Part shown: positions 31,664 through 39,719 of the stretch, in pieces
Numbering within the stretch: position 1 is the first letter of the stretch
Layout of the letters: each line of letters opens with the position of its first letter
Assembly: GCF_902726545.1 (NCBI RefSeq)
Contig: NZ_CACVAD010000028.1
Location: 1 to 64,000, forward strand
Direction: 5' to 3'
DNA from: Yersinia artesiana
GTDB taxonomy: Bacteria; Pseudomonadota; Gammaproteobacteria; Enterobacterales; Enterobacteriaceae
DNA: 64,000 nt
Notes under the pieces: generated by a model
The model's input: only the letters and a program-made list of their open reading frames with translations
Told to the model about the DNA's origin: nothing
Databases searched by the model: none
Program-made: the position numbers and the translations under genes

Positions 31664-33016
31664 ATGTTCATTGGATTTGACTACGGCACAGCAAACTGCT
31701 CAGTTGCCGTGATGCGGGATGATGCTCCCGAATTGCTGGTGCTGGAGAATAATGACGTCTATTTGCCCTCTATGCTGTGCGCCCCGACCCGCGAAGCCGT
31801 GAGTGAGTGCTTGCACCGCCACTGGCAGGTGCCAACCGGCAGTGACGAAAACCAGCAACTGTTACGCCGCGCCATGGCGTTCAACCGCGAAGAAGATATT
31901 CCGGTGACAGCTGATAGCTTGATGTTCGGCCTGTCAGCGCTGGCCCACTATATTGAAGATCCCGAAGAAGTTTACTTTGTAAAATCGCCTAAATCTTTCC
32001 TGGGTGCCAATGGATTAAAACCGCAACAGTTGGCGTTGTTTGAGGATTTAGTCTGCGCCATGATGTTCCATATTAAGCGCCAGGCAGAATCGGTATTGGC
32101 AGCTGAAATCAGCCAGACAGTGATTGGCCGCCCGGTTAACTTCCAGGGTTCCGGCGGTGAAGAAGCCAACCAACAAGCTGAAGGTATTTTACTGCGCGCC
32201 GCGCAACGCGCTGGTTTTCGCGATATCGCTTTCCAGTTTGAACCAGTGGCCGCCGGGTTGGATTTTGAAGCCACACTCAAGAGCGAGAAAACCGTGTTGG
32301 TAGTAGATATCGGCGGCGGGACCACTGACTGTTCAGTACTGCTGATGGGGCCGAAATGGCAAGGTCTGGCCGATCGCCAGCAAAGTCTGCTGGGCCACAG
32401 TGGTTGCCGTGTCGGAGGGAATGACCTCGATATCATGTTGGCATTCAAGCAACTGATGCCACTGTTTGGTATGGGCAGCGAAACCGAAAAAGGGATTGCG
32501 ATGCCGTCATTACCTTACTGGAATGCTGTTGCCACCAATGATGTTCCGGCTCAGAGCGATTTCTATAGCACGGTTAATGGCCGTTTCCTGCGGGATTTGA
32601 TCCGTGATGCCGCCAATCCACAGCAAGTTGAGCGCTTACTGAAAGTCTATCAACAGCGCTTAAGTTACCGCCTGGTGCGAGCCGCAGAAGAGAGCAAAAT
32701 TGCGCTGTCCGAGCAACAACAGGTCGCCGCGGCACTGGATTTTGTACAACCAGAGTTGGGGCAAACTATCAGCCAACAACAGCTCGCCGAAGCCATATCC
32801 CAGCCACTGCAACGCATTCAAGAGCAAGTCAGTCTGGCACTCGCCACCAGCCACGTCACGCCGGATGTAATTTACCTGACCGGCGGCAGCGCTCGTTCCC
32901 CGCTACTACGCGCGGCATTACAGCAGCAATTACCGGGGATTCCATTAGTGGGTGGTAATGATTTTGGCTCCGTCACCGCTGGGTTGGCGAGGTGGGCACA
33001 GACGCTTTACCGGTGA
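31664..33016 (+). CDS. yegD: Hsp70-family putative chaperone YegD
   Basis: The 450-residue protein has the actin-like ATPase fold of Hsp70: phosphate loop 1 in MFIGFDYGTANCSVAVM, phosphate loop 2 in VVDIGGGTTDCSVLLMG and the adenosine motif VIYLTGGSARSPLL. It lacks the Hsp70 substrate-binding domain, as does E. coli YegD. Its client is unknown. It lies alone between dgcE and a repeat-flanked fimbrial island; in E. coli it is next to mdtA, so the island separates yegD from the mdt operon here. Confidence 0.93.
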   Translation: MFIGFDYGTANCSVAVMRDDAPELLVLENNDVYLPSMLCAPTREAVSECLHRHWQVPTGSDENQQLLRRAMAFNREEDIPVTADSLMFGLSALAHYIEDPEEVYFVKSPKSFLGANGLKPQQLALFEDLVCAMMFHIKRQAESVLAAEISQTVIGRPVNFQGSGGEEANQQAEGILLRAAQRAGFRDIAFQFEPVAAGLDFEATLKSEKTVLVVDIGGGTTDCSVLLMGPKWQGLADRQQSLLGHSGCRVGGNDLDIMLAFKQLMPLFGMGSETEKGIAMPSLPYWNAVATNDVPAQSDFYSTVNGRFLRDLIRDAANPQQVERLLKVYQQRLSYRLVRAAEESKIALSEQQQVAAALDFVQPELGQTISQQQLAEAISQPLQRIQEQVSLALATSHVTPDVIYLTGGSARSPLLRAALQQQLPGIPLVGGNDFGSVTAGLARWAQTLYR

Positions 33017-33050
33017 TATTGATGGTGGTGATTAGTGATTAGTGATCAAT

Positions 33051-33631
33051 TCGGTTGTTAGAGCTTCACGGCTCACCTTACCTCCGATGAACCAACCGCC
33101 AAAGGGGTTACAAGCGCGTAACCCTCTTGGAACCCCTGCGCTTACGCACGTATCGCTTGCCCACTGCGTGGGTTCCCTCCCTCATCATTTCGCTGACGGA
33201 TCGGGCCGATTCGCATCCATGCCTCGCGTCCTACCTTCATTCTTCACTCGGCTGCTCAAATGTGCTTTTAACTTCAAGGTCAAAACAATGGTTTTGATTT
33301 TCTCTTTTGACCTTGAGCGCAATTAGGAATATTACCGACAAGGATGGAGGGTAGAGTGAGCGGGCATGGACAAATCTACCGGGAGCAGATTTGAACGCTG
33401 CTAGCAGCGGCCCCGAAGGGGTGAGTCCCAGGGATGGGACGAATTACCCCGGCGAAAAGCGCGCTGGAGCAGGAAGCGACTCGCGCTGGCTCGATAAGGC
33501 CAACGGCTGCCGGAGGGGACTGCGAATAGCAGTAATATTTCGCGCAAGCCGCAGGTGCAGGAGGGCCGGCTTGCCCTCCTGCTCGGTTGAGGCCGCAGAG
33601 GTAAGGTGATAACAGAACGTCTAGCAACCGA
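33051..33631 (+). mobile_element. MITE-like element, long copy (581 bp), left of fimbrial locus
   Basis: The ends are TCGGTTGTTAG and CTAGCAACCGA, an 11-bp terminal inverted repeat with one mismatch. There is no convincing ORF; the two overlapping frames inside are repeat shadows. A shorter copy in reverse orientation lies at 40750-40910 and matches 33051-33162 and 33569-33631. The extra middle part (33163-33568) is bounded by an 8-bp direct repeat GCTTGCCC and contains a structured insert at 33371-33442 like that in ERIC copies. A possible 3-bp AAT duplication flanks the element. Confidence 0.7.
33371..33442 (+). repeat. Structured 72-bp insert, also found inside ERICs
   Basis: It has the same chain of hairpins as the ERIC inserts at 26078 and 48774: AAATCT/AGATTT, GCTGC/GCAGC, GCCCC/GGGGT and GTCCC/GGGAC. 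GATTTGAACGCTGC is conserved, while the stem sequences differ in a paired way. Confidence 0.7.
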
Positions 33632-33755
33632 AATCAGATCCCGTACTCTAACACACCCCAATTAATATCCCCGACCTGTTCCGATCTATTTCCAAACCAC
33701 TTTCAATAAGCCAAATAAGCCCACTTCCAAACAATTCCAGCAAAAATAATCATAA

Positions 33756-33791
33756 TAATGCCGCCTTAGTCACTATATTAAGGCGGCATTA
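33756..33791. promoter_or_regulatory. Perfect 13-bp inverted repeat upstream of the fimbrial operon
   Basis: TAATGCCGCCTTA and TAAGGCGGCATTA are separated by 10 bases, and CCGCCTTAGT is repeated once more at 33812. It lies about 230 bp before the major subunit gene. It could be a regulator site or a transcript hairpin. The rest of 33632-34018 is AT-rich noncoding sequence probably holding the fimbrial promoter. Confidence 0.45.
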
Positions 33792-34018
33792 CACTATTAA
33801 TAATAAATAATCCCGCCTTAGTGAATCCCACTCGCTATTACCTGGCATTAATTCCAAAACATTTCTATTTCTTTTGATATTTCAGCTCACTATATTAGCT
33901 GCCAAGATGAAACGGCAACAAACACCTTTCATTGCAAAACCGGTCATTAGGCCAAAACAAATTAACTATTAAACATTACCATTAACTATCGCGAACTATT
34001 TCGCACCGGAGCTTTATT

Positions 34019-34552
34019 ATGAATATCACGATGAAAAAGAAACTGATTGTTACCTCTTTACTGGCCGCCTCGGTATTTGCCTCTGCGGCGAATGCTGCGA
34101 GTGGTTCAATTAATGTTACAGGCAAAATCACAGCAAGCCCATGTTCTATAGATACAACAAAATCAACTACCACTCTAGATCTTGGCAGTATTAATCTGAA
34201 CAGTAAAGATACTATTCCCGCCGAAAAAGAAATTACAATCAGTCTTAAAGACTGCCCCTTCACGGCCCAAACTGCCACGGTAAAATTTACCGGTACAGCA
34301 GATGGAGACAATTTCAAGTTTGAAGGTGGTGCTAAAGGCTATGCATTGCAACTAATTGATACAGATGGCTCAACGCCGATTAAGAATGGTGTTGATGCCG
34401 CCCCTCTGAACATGGGAGGGCAAGCAACTAATGACCTAAAATACAAAGCTAAATTTATCAAGACCGGTACTGCTGCTACTGACTTCCAAGCTGCTTCCAA
34501 AACTACTGGTGATGTAAATGTATCGTTAGGTTACGACATAACATTTAACTAA
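34019..34552 (+). CDS. Fimbrial major subunit (type 1 pilin family)
   Basis: The 177-residue protein has a Sec signal peptide ending SAANA (cleavage near residue 26), the pilin disulphide pair Cys42 and Cys79, and the C-terminal beta-zipper ending GYDITFN, with the penultimate aromatic placement typical of chaperone-usher pilins. Small size and first position suggest the main rod subunit. CGGAG precedes the ATG; Met5 is an alternative start. It is followed by chaperone, usher and two adhesin genes on the same strand. The exact fimbrial type is not recognised. Confidence 0.88.
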   Translation: MNITMKKKLIVTSLLAASVFASAANAASGSINVTGKITASPCSIDTTKSTTTLDLGSINLNSKDTIPAEKEITISLKDCPFTAQTATVKFTGTADGDNFKFEGGAKGYALQLIDTDGSTPIKNGVDAAPLNMGGQATNDLKYKAKFIKTGTAATDFQAASKTTGDVNVSLGYDITFN

Positions 34553-34692
34553 TCCCCACCCGCGCTAATACCTTTATTAACGCAGTAATTATGCAGTCTT
34601 TACCGCCCCGATATTTTATTTGTCGGGGAAGTAATTTTTATTATTTATTGTTGCCACCAAGGCAAAAATTAATCTATTTAGAGAGAACAACC

Positions 34693-35373
34693 ATGCCGTG
34701 GTTAAAATCGTTATTCTTTATCGCCTGTTTAACCGGCGTGATGCAGTCAGCTCAGGCCGGTGTTGCGGTCGGCGGCACCCGGGTTATTTATGATGGTGCT
34801 AAAAAAGAAGCTACTTTATCCGTGACCAATCAGGATAAAAACACCCCTTATTTAATTCAAAGCTGGGTCGATAATTTTGAGGCCACCAATAATAACAAAG
34901 TGCCCTTTATTATCACCCCGCCGTTATTCCGTTTAGATGGCGGGCAGGAAAGTAACCTGCGTATTTTATTAGCGGGCGGTAATTTGCCGCAAGACCGCGA
35001 ATCAGTGTATTGGCTGAATGTCAAAACCATTCCCTCCAGTAAAAAAGGCGATGGCAACCAGCTATTTATCTCGATTAAAAATCGCATCAAATTATTTTAC
35101 CGCCCGGCCGGGCTGGCCGGTAACGCCGCTGATGCCTATAAAGCACTGCGCTTCGCGCGCCAGGGCAAGCAATTACAAGTGAGCAACCCCACCGCCTATC
35201 ACGTCTCCTTCCATACCCTGAAAGTGGGAAGCAGCGAAATCAAAGGCGCGCTGATGGTAGCTCCTCAAGGCACCCTCACCGTTGACCTCCCCGCTGGCGC
35301 TACAGGCGCGGTGAGCTGGCAGGCAATTAATGATTTTGGCGGCACGTCAGATATTGCCAGCGCCAGCTTATAA
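34693..35373 (+). CDS. Periplasmic fimbrial chaperone (PapD/FimC family)
   Basis: The 226-residue protein starts MPWLKSLFFIACLTG with a signal peptide ending SAQA. The mature part has two Ig-like domains: the N-terminal domain with GVAVGGTRVIYDGAKKEATLSV, LFRLDGGQ, the conserved RESVYWLNVKTIP and the alternating donor strand NQLFISIKNRIKLFYRP, then the C-terminal domain. It caps subunits by donor-strand complementation and hands them to the usher encoded 6 bp downstream. The upstream extension to 34591 is disregarded. Confidence 0.93.
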   Translation: MPWLKSLFFIACLTGVMQSAQAGVAVGGTRVIYDGAKKEATLSVTNQDKNTPYLIQSWVDNFEATNNNKVPFIITPPLFRLDGGQESNLRILLAGGNLPQDRESVYWLNVKTIPSSKKGDGNQLFISIKNRIKLFYRPAGLAGNAADAYKALRFARQGKQLQVSNPTAYHVSFHTLKVGSSEIKGALMVAPQGTLTVDLPAGATGAVSWQAINDFGGTSDIASASL

Positions 35374-35379
35374 CCCCGG

Positions 35380-37920
35380 ATGACCACCATGACGCAGCAT
35401 CATTTTGCTTTACCAGCCAGTGGGCGGGCTTTAAGGTTGGCTATTCAGTTAGCGCTGGGGTTAACCACCTTATCGGCCCCCGCCTGGGCTGAGGATTATT
35501 TCCATCCCGGTTCGTTAGAAATTAAAGACGCCAGCTATGCGGCCATTGATCTCAGTGTATTTTCGCAATCCGGTTCACAGTTGCCCGGCACCTATCGGGT
35601 AGATATTTACCTGAATGGCCAGCAGATAGAGACGCGCGACGTCACCTTTATTGCTGATAACGGCAACTTACTGGCCGAAATCACCCCGCAGCAACTGGCT
35701 GATTTAGGGGTGAAAGTGGCCGCCTTCCCGGCTTTGCAACAGCAACCGGTGGATGTGCCACTGACGCAATTGAGCGAATTTATTCCGGCCGCCAGCAGCA
35801 GCTTTGATATTCATCACCAGCGGCTGGATTTAAGCATTCCACAGGCGGCGCTGAACAGTCAGGCGCGCGGCTATATTGACCCGAAACAGTGGGATCAAGG
35901 TATCCCCGCGCTGATGGTCAATTACAGCCTGAGCGGTGCCAATAGCTGGCAGGATAACCAGCCGGGCAGTAGCAGCAGCCATTTTCTCAACCTGCGCAGC
36001 GGGCTGAACTGGGGGCCGTGGCGTTTGCGTAACTATTCCACTTACAGCCAGAGCAGCAATGGTCAGGCACAGTGGAAAAACATTACCAATACCTTACAGC
36101 GCGATATTCACGCCATCAAAGGCCAACTGACCCTCGGTGACAGCTACACCCCCGGCGAGATCCTGAACGGTGTGGCTTTCCGTGGTGCGCAGTTATCATC
36201 TGATGACAGTATGTTGCCCGATAGCTTGCGCGGTTTTGCCCCGGTCATACGCGGTATTGCCGATAGCAACGCGCAGATCACCATTCGTCAGAATAATAAT
36301 GTGATTTACCAAACCTACGTGCCACCGGGGGCTTTCGCCATTGACGACTTGTACCCGACCTCTTCCAGTGGTGATTTAGAGGTGACCATCAAAGAGGCCG
36401 ATGGTCGCGAGCGCAGCTTTAAGCAGGCGTTTGCTTCCGCGCCGATTATGCAGCGCGAGGGCAGCCTGAAATATTCTCTGAGCGCCGGTCAATACCGTGG
36501 CGGTGGCAACGGCAGCCCTACGCCGCACTTTGCCCAGACCTCGCTGGCCTACGGCATGCCGTTCGGCTTTACCCTGTATAACGGCTTATTAATCTCAGCT
36601 GATTATCAGGCCGGCGCGCTAGGGGTGGGGGTGGGTTTAGGCCGTGTCGGTTCGGTATCCATGGATGTGACCCAAGCCAAAACCACCTTTGAAGATAGCA
36701 CTACCCGTCAGGGGCAATCATACCGGCTGCAATATGCCAAAAGTTTTACTGAAACCGGCACGAACTTCTCGCTCGGTAGCCACCGCTACTCCACTGAGGG
36801 TTTTTATGATTTCAGTGAAGCTAACCAACTGACCGGCGTGGGCAGCATTAACTCGTTGGGGCGCAACAATAACAAGCGCAGCCGTACCCAGTTTCATATC
36901 AGTCAGTCACTGAATGATTTTGGCAGCCTGTATCTTTCCGCTTATCAGCAGGATTACTGGCAGCGCAAAGGCTACGAGCGCAATGCCACACTGGGCTACA
37001 ACATTTCTCTCTCTGGCATTAGCTATGGCCTAAATTACAGCTATAGCCAGACGCCGGGCCAGCAGCAAAATGATCAGCGCGCCAGTCTGAGTGTCAATAT
37101 TCCGTTGAGCAAATGGCTGCCCAATAGTTGGGCCAATTACAGTATTAACAGCAATAAAGGCGGGGCGACCAGTCAGCAGTTGGGGCTGAGTGGCAGTGCG
37201 CTCGATAATAATCTCAGCTACAACCTGCAACAAAGTCGCGCCAATCGCGGCGGCGGCAACAGCGGTAGCCTGAGCAGCAGTTATAGCGCTAGTTACGGCC
37301 AGGTAAACGCCGGTTACAGCTACAGTGCGAACAGCCGTCAGTTGAACTATGGCCTGAGCGGCGGTGTGCTGGCGCATCCTTACGGCGTCACCCTGTCACA
37401 ATCCCAGAGCGATACCTTAGTGTTGGTGCGCGCCCCCGGAGCCAGCGGTGTCGGCGTCGGCAGTGGTCGCGGGGTAAAAACCGACTGGCGTGGCTATGCA
37501 GTGGTGCCCTATGCCACCCCTTATCGCCAGAACAGCGTGGCGCTGGATACCCAAAGTATGGGGGACAGTATCGATATGGATATCACCAGCCAAAACGTAG
37601 TACCCACCCGCGGCGCGGTGGTGCTGGCTAACTTCCAGCCACGCCTCGGTAGCCGGGTGCTGATTAACCTCAGTTATCAAGGTAAGCCGGTGCCGTTCGG
37701 TGCTATGGTCAGCTTGCAGGGTGAGGCAGCCGACAGCGCCAATAGCAGTATTGTCGGCGATGACGGCCAGGTGTATCTCAGCGGCGTGCCGGATAACGGC
37801 AATTTGCAGGTGCAATGGGGCAATCAGGAAAAGCAGCAGTGTCGCGCGGCATTGACCTTACCGGCAGCAGAAACTGATACCACTTCGGCAGTGCGCATAT
37901 TGGATGCGGTGTGCCGGTAA
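35380..37920 (+). CDS. Fimbrial outer membrane usher (FimD family)
   Basis: The 846-residue protein has a signal peptide ending SAPAWA, then the usher N-terminal domain (FHPGSLEI...), a 24-strand barrel with plug, signature SYTPGEILNGVAFRGAQLSSDDSMLPDSLRGFAPVIRG, and C-terminal domains ending with a Cys pair (QCRAALTL...AVCR). It secretes and assembles the subunits at the outer membrane. It appears full length. ATG 35380 or 35389 could be the start. Base composition is GC-richer than the following adhesin gene. Confidence 0.94.
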   Translation: MTTMTQHHFALPASGRALRLAIQLALGLTTLSAPAWAEDYFHPGSLEIKDASYAAIDLSVFSQSGSQLPGTYRVDIYLNGQQIETRDVTFIADNGNLLAEITPQQLADLGVKVAAFPALQQQPVDVPLTQLSEFIPAASSSFDIHHQRLDLSIPQAALNSQARGYIDPKQWDQGIPALMVNYSLSGANSWQDNQPGSSSSHFLNLRSGLNWGPWRLRNYSTYSQSSNGQAQWKNITNTLQRDIHAIKGQLTLGDSYTPGEILNGVAFRGAQLSSDDSMLPDSLRGFAPVIRGIADSNAQITIRQNNNVIYQTYVPPGAFAIDDLYPTSSSGDLEVTIKEADGRERSFKQAFASAPIMQREGSLKYSLSAGQYRGGGNGSPTPHFAQTSLAYGMPFGFTLYNGLLISADYQAGALGVGVGLGRVGSVSMDVTQAKTTFEDSTTRQGQSYRLQYAKSFTETGTNFSLGSHRYSTEGFYDFSEANQLTGVGSINSLGRNNNKRSRTQFHISQSLNDFGSLYLSAYQQDYWQRKGYERNATLGYNISLSGISYGLNYSYSQTPGQQQNDQRASLSVNIPLSKWLPNSWANYSINSNKGGATSQQLGLSGSALDNNLSYNLQQSRANRGGGNSGSLSSSYSASYGQVNAGYSYSANSRQLNYGLSGGVLAHPYGVTLSQSQSDTLVLVRAPGASGVGVGSGRGVKTDWRGYAVVPYATPYRQNSVALDTQSMGDSIDMDITSQNVVPTRGAVVLANFQPRLGSRVLINLSYQGKPVPFGAMVSLQGEAADSANSSIVGDDGQVYLSGVPDNGNLQVQWGNQEKQQCRAALTLPAAETDTTSAVRILDAVCR

Positions 37921-37987
37921 ATAAACTTAGGGTTGCGGGTTAATCTTTACTAGCCCGTGGCTCAATAAAATAATCGTGTAGGTCATT

Positions 37988-39022
37988 ATGTTTAAGTCAA
38001 TTGCAAAAGCTATAAATCAGAATAAAAAAAATAAATTAGTAAAATTAATTACAGTTTTATCAGTTTTTTATATATTTACACCTTATATTTCTCATGCTAC
38101 TCCGGAATGTACAGGGGATTCTAAATTTTTTATGAGAAAAGATAAAATTAAATTCATGAACACAAGTAATATTGGTCATCAAGAAAAATCCTTGGAGATT
38201 AGTTCTGACATGTCATGTAGTAAAATTACACCTCAAGATGTTGGAGAAAAAATTGTATTCAGATTAGTACCCACAACAACCCCGATATTTATCAGCAGTG
38301 ATACTTTTGATAGCGGAATATCAGGAATAGGCATAAGAATTGAAGAGATGTATCAGAATCCTGAGTGTTCCTTCGATAGCACCAAATTAGAATATACATG
38401 TGAAATACTAAACAACCACCAACGGGGAGTAAAATATATGTTTCTCGTATATTTATATATTGTAAAGTTAAATTTAAATCATGGCATTGGTGAATTTTCA
38501 TCACCAACATACTCTGGGGAATATTATGTAGAGTCCAATGGTCCAGGATCGGCCAAGAGAATAAATATTGGAAATAATAATTCACAAAAAATAGAAATCA
38601 CATCTAATACTTGCACCCTGAATACTCTCAATATTGATTTTAACTTAGGAGAACAGCAGCAAAAAGATTTTACTGGCATGGGGTCTAAAGGCCGTGAAAA
38701 TACCAATAAAATAGCTTTAACCTGCGATCCCAATACTAAATACTCCCTTAAAATCGATGGCGATGCTGAGCCTGGTCATCAGAGCGTACTTAAATTAACC
38801 CCAGAACCCGGTGCTGCCAGCGGGGTGGGAGTGCAACTGCTTGTTGGTAACAATAAAGACCCGATGGAAATTGGCAAAGCTAAAGAAATGGGTATCACCG
38901 CCAGTACTGGCACTGACATAAAGAAAGAAATCGATATCACCGCCCGCTATTATCAAACCGAAAACAAAGTCACCCCCGGCACCGCCAATGCCAGCGCCAC
39001 CTTTACCATGACATATCAATAA
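37988..39022 (+). CDS. Fimbrial adhesin-like tip protein 1
   Basis: The 344-residue protein has a signal peptide to about Ala37 (TPYISHA), an N-terminal region of about 170 residues with several Cys (ECTG, MSCSK, PECSFD, YTCEIL) that resembles a receptor-binding domain, then a C-terminal pilin domain from about residue 205 (NTCTLNTLNIDFNLG...ALTCDPNTKYSLKIDG) ending ASATFTMTYQ. This two-domain layout is typical of tip adhesins. The first two thirds are strikingly AT-rich, while the last 250 bp are GC-richer, suggesting a mosaic gene. The receptor is unknown. Confidence 0.8.
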   Translation: MFKSIAKAINQNKKNKLVKLITVLSVFYIFTPYISHATPECTGDSKFFMRKDKIKFMNTSNIGHQEKSLEISSDMSCSKITPQDVGEKIVFRLVPTTTPIFISSDTFDSGISGIGIRIEEMYQNPECSFDSTKLEYTCEILNNHQRGVKYMFLVYLYIVKLNLNHGIGEFSSPTYSGEYYVESNGPGSAKRINIGNNNSQKIEITSNTCTLNTLNIDFNLGEQQQKDFTGMGSKGRENTNKIALTCDPNTKYSLKIDGDAEPGHQSVLKLTPEPGAASGVGVQLLVGNNKDPMEIGKAKEMGITASTGTDIKKEIDITARYYQTENKVTPGTANASATFTMTYQ

Positions 39023-39242
39023 AAAAGCACATCGCGGCGGCAGTGAGTTAATTCACTGCCGTCACAGCGGCCGCTGTCAATAGTCAGAATGGCGTTTTCC
39101 CAAAAAGTCATACATCACGGCTATTTTATCCAATTTATACTTTCTCTGACCGCAGCTTAATTCCACGATCTGAATATTCCGTTTAAAAATATAACTGTTA
39201 GATTAGCGGGCAATAATCAACATTATCCCAAGAGAATTTTTT
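39023..39242 (+). other. Intergenic region with hairpins between the two fimbrial modules
   Basis: GGCAGTGA/TCACTGCC (39039-39060) forms a hairpin, and CAGCGGCCGCTG (39065-39076) is a perfect palindrome. There is no T-run, so termination is uncertain. The rest is AT-rich and may contain a promoter for the second chaperone-adhesin module. Confidence 0.5.
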
Positions 39243-39719
39243 ATGTGGTGGTTTAAACCGCTATTATTGATAGCCTGCTTAAGCGGCGCGGTGCATTCCA
39301 CCCAGGCGAGTCTATTAAGCAGCACAGACAATCTACTATTGCTGACCATTAAACAGCGGATTAGCCAATTCTACCACGCAGTTGAACTGCCTAATACTCT
39401 GGCTAATGCCTATAAAACGCTGACCTTTTCCCGCCACGGCAATCAATTACAGATCACTAACCCCAGCCCGTATCACATCTCTTTTCATAACCTGAAGATC
39501 GGTGGCAATGAGATTAAAAACGTCACCAAGATTGCGGCCAAAAGTACACTCACATTGCCGCTACCCACCGCCCATTCTGGTTCAGTAAGCTGGCAGGCCA
39601 TCAGTGACTTCGGCGGTATTTCCCCGGTGGCAACGGCTATTATTGTGGATAACGCTAATCTGAGCGATAAATTAGCCGCTGCGCATACACCACTGAGCAG
39701 AATAGAAGATGATGATTAA
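39243..39719 (+). CDS. Truncated fimbrial chaperone lacking most of the N-terminal domain
   Basis: The 158-residue protein keeps a signal peptide (MWWFKPLLLIACLSG...STQA) clearly related to the first chaperone, then jumps to NLLLLTIKQRISQFY, the equivalent of the donor strand NQLFISIKNRIKLFY. About 100 residues of the N-terminal Ig domain, including the region that anchors subunit C-termini, are absent in frame. The C-terminal domain (YKTLTFSRHGNQLQITNPSPYHISFHNLKIGG...WQAISDFGG) is intact and has a 20-residue tail ending DDD. It may be a decaying duplicate or an altered partner. It overlaps the next gene by 11 bp. Confidence 0.8.
   Translation: MWWFKPLLLIACLSGAVHSTQASLLSSTDNLLLLTIKQRISQFYHAVELPNTLANAYKTLTFSRHGNQLQITNPSPYHISFHNLKIGGNEIKNVTKIAAKSTLTLPLPTAHSGSVSWQAISDFGGISPVATAIIVDNANLSDKLAAAHTPLSRIEDDD

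Noticed and set aside
31972-32448. 158-residue ORF antisense to yegD
   Set aside because: It lies fully within the conserved Hsp70-like gene and mirrors its codon pattern; no ribosome-binding site.
33391-33661. Two overlapping ORFs on opposite strands (about 72 and 86 residues) inside the left MITE-like element
   Set aside because: They lie in repeat sequence, have odd Cys/Arg/Ser-rich composition, no ribosome-binding site, and are not preserved in the short copy of the element.
33756-33791. fimS-like invertible promoter switch before the fimbrial genes
   Set aside because: The two 13-bp arms are only 10 bases apart, too close to enclose a promoter, and no recombinase gene is nearby.
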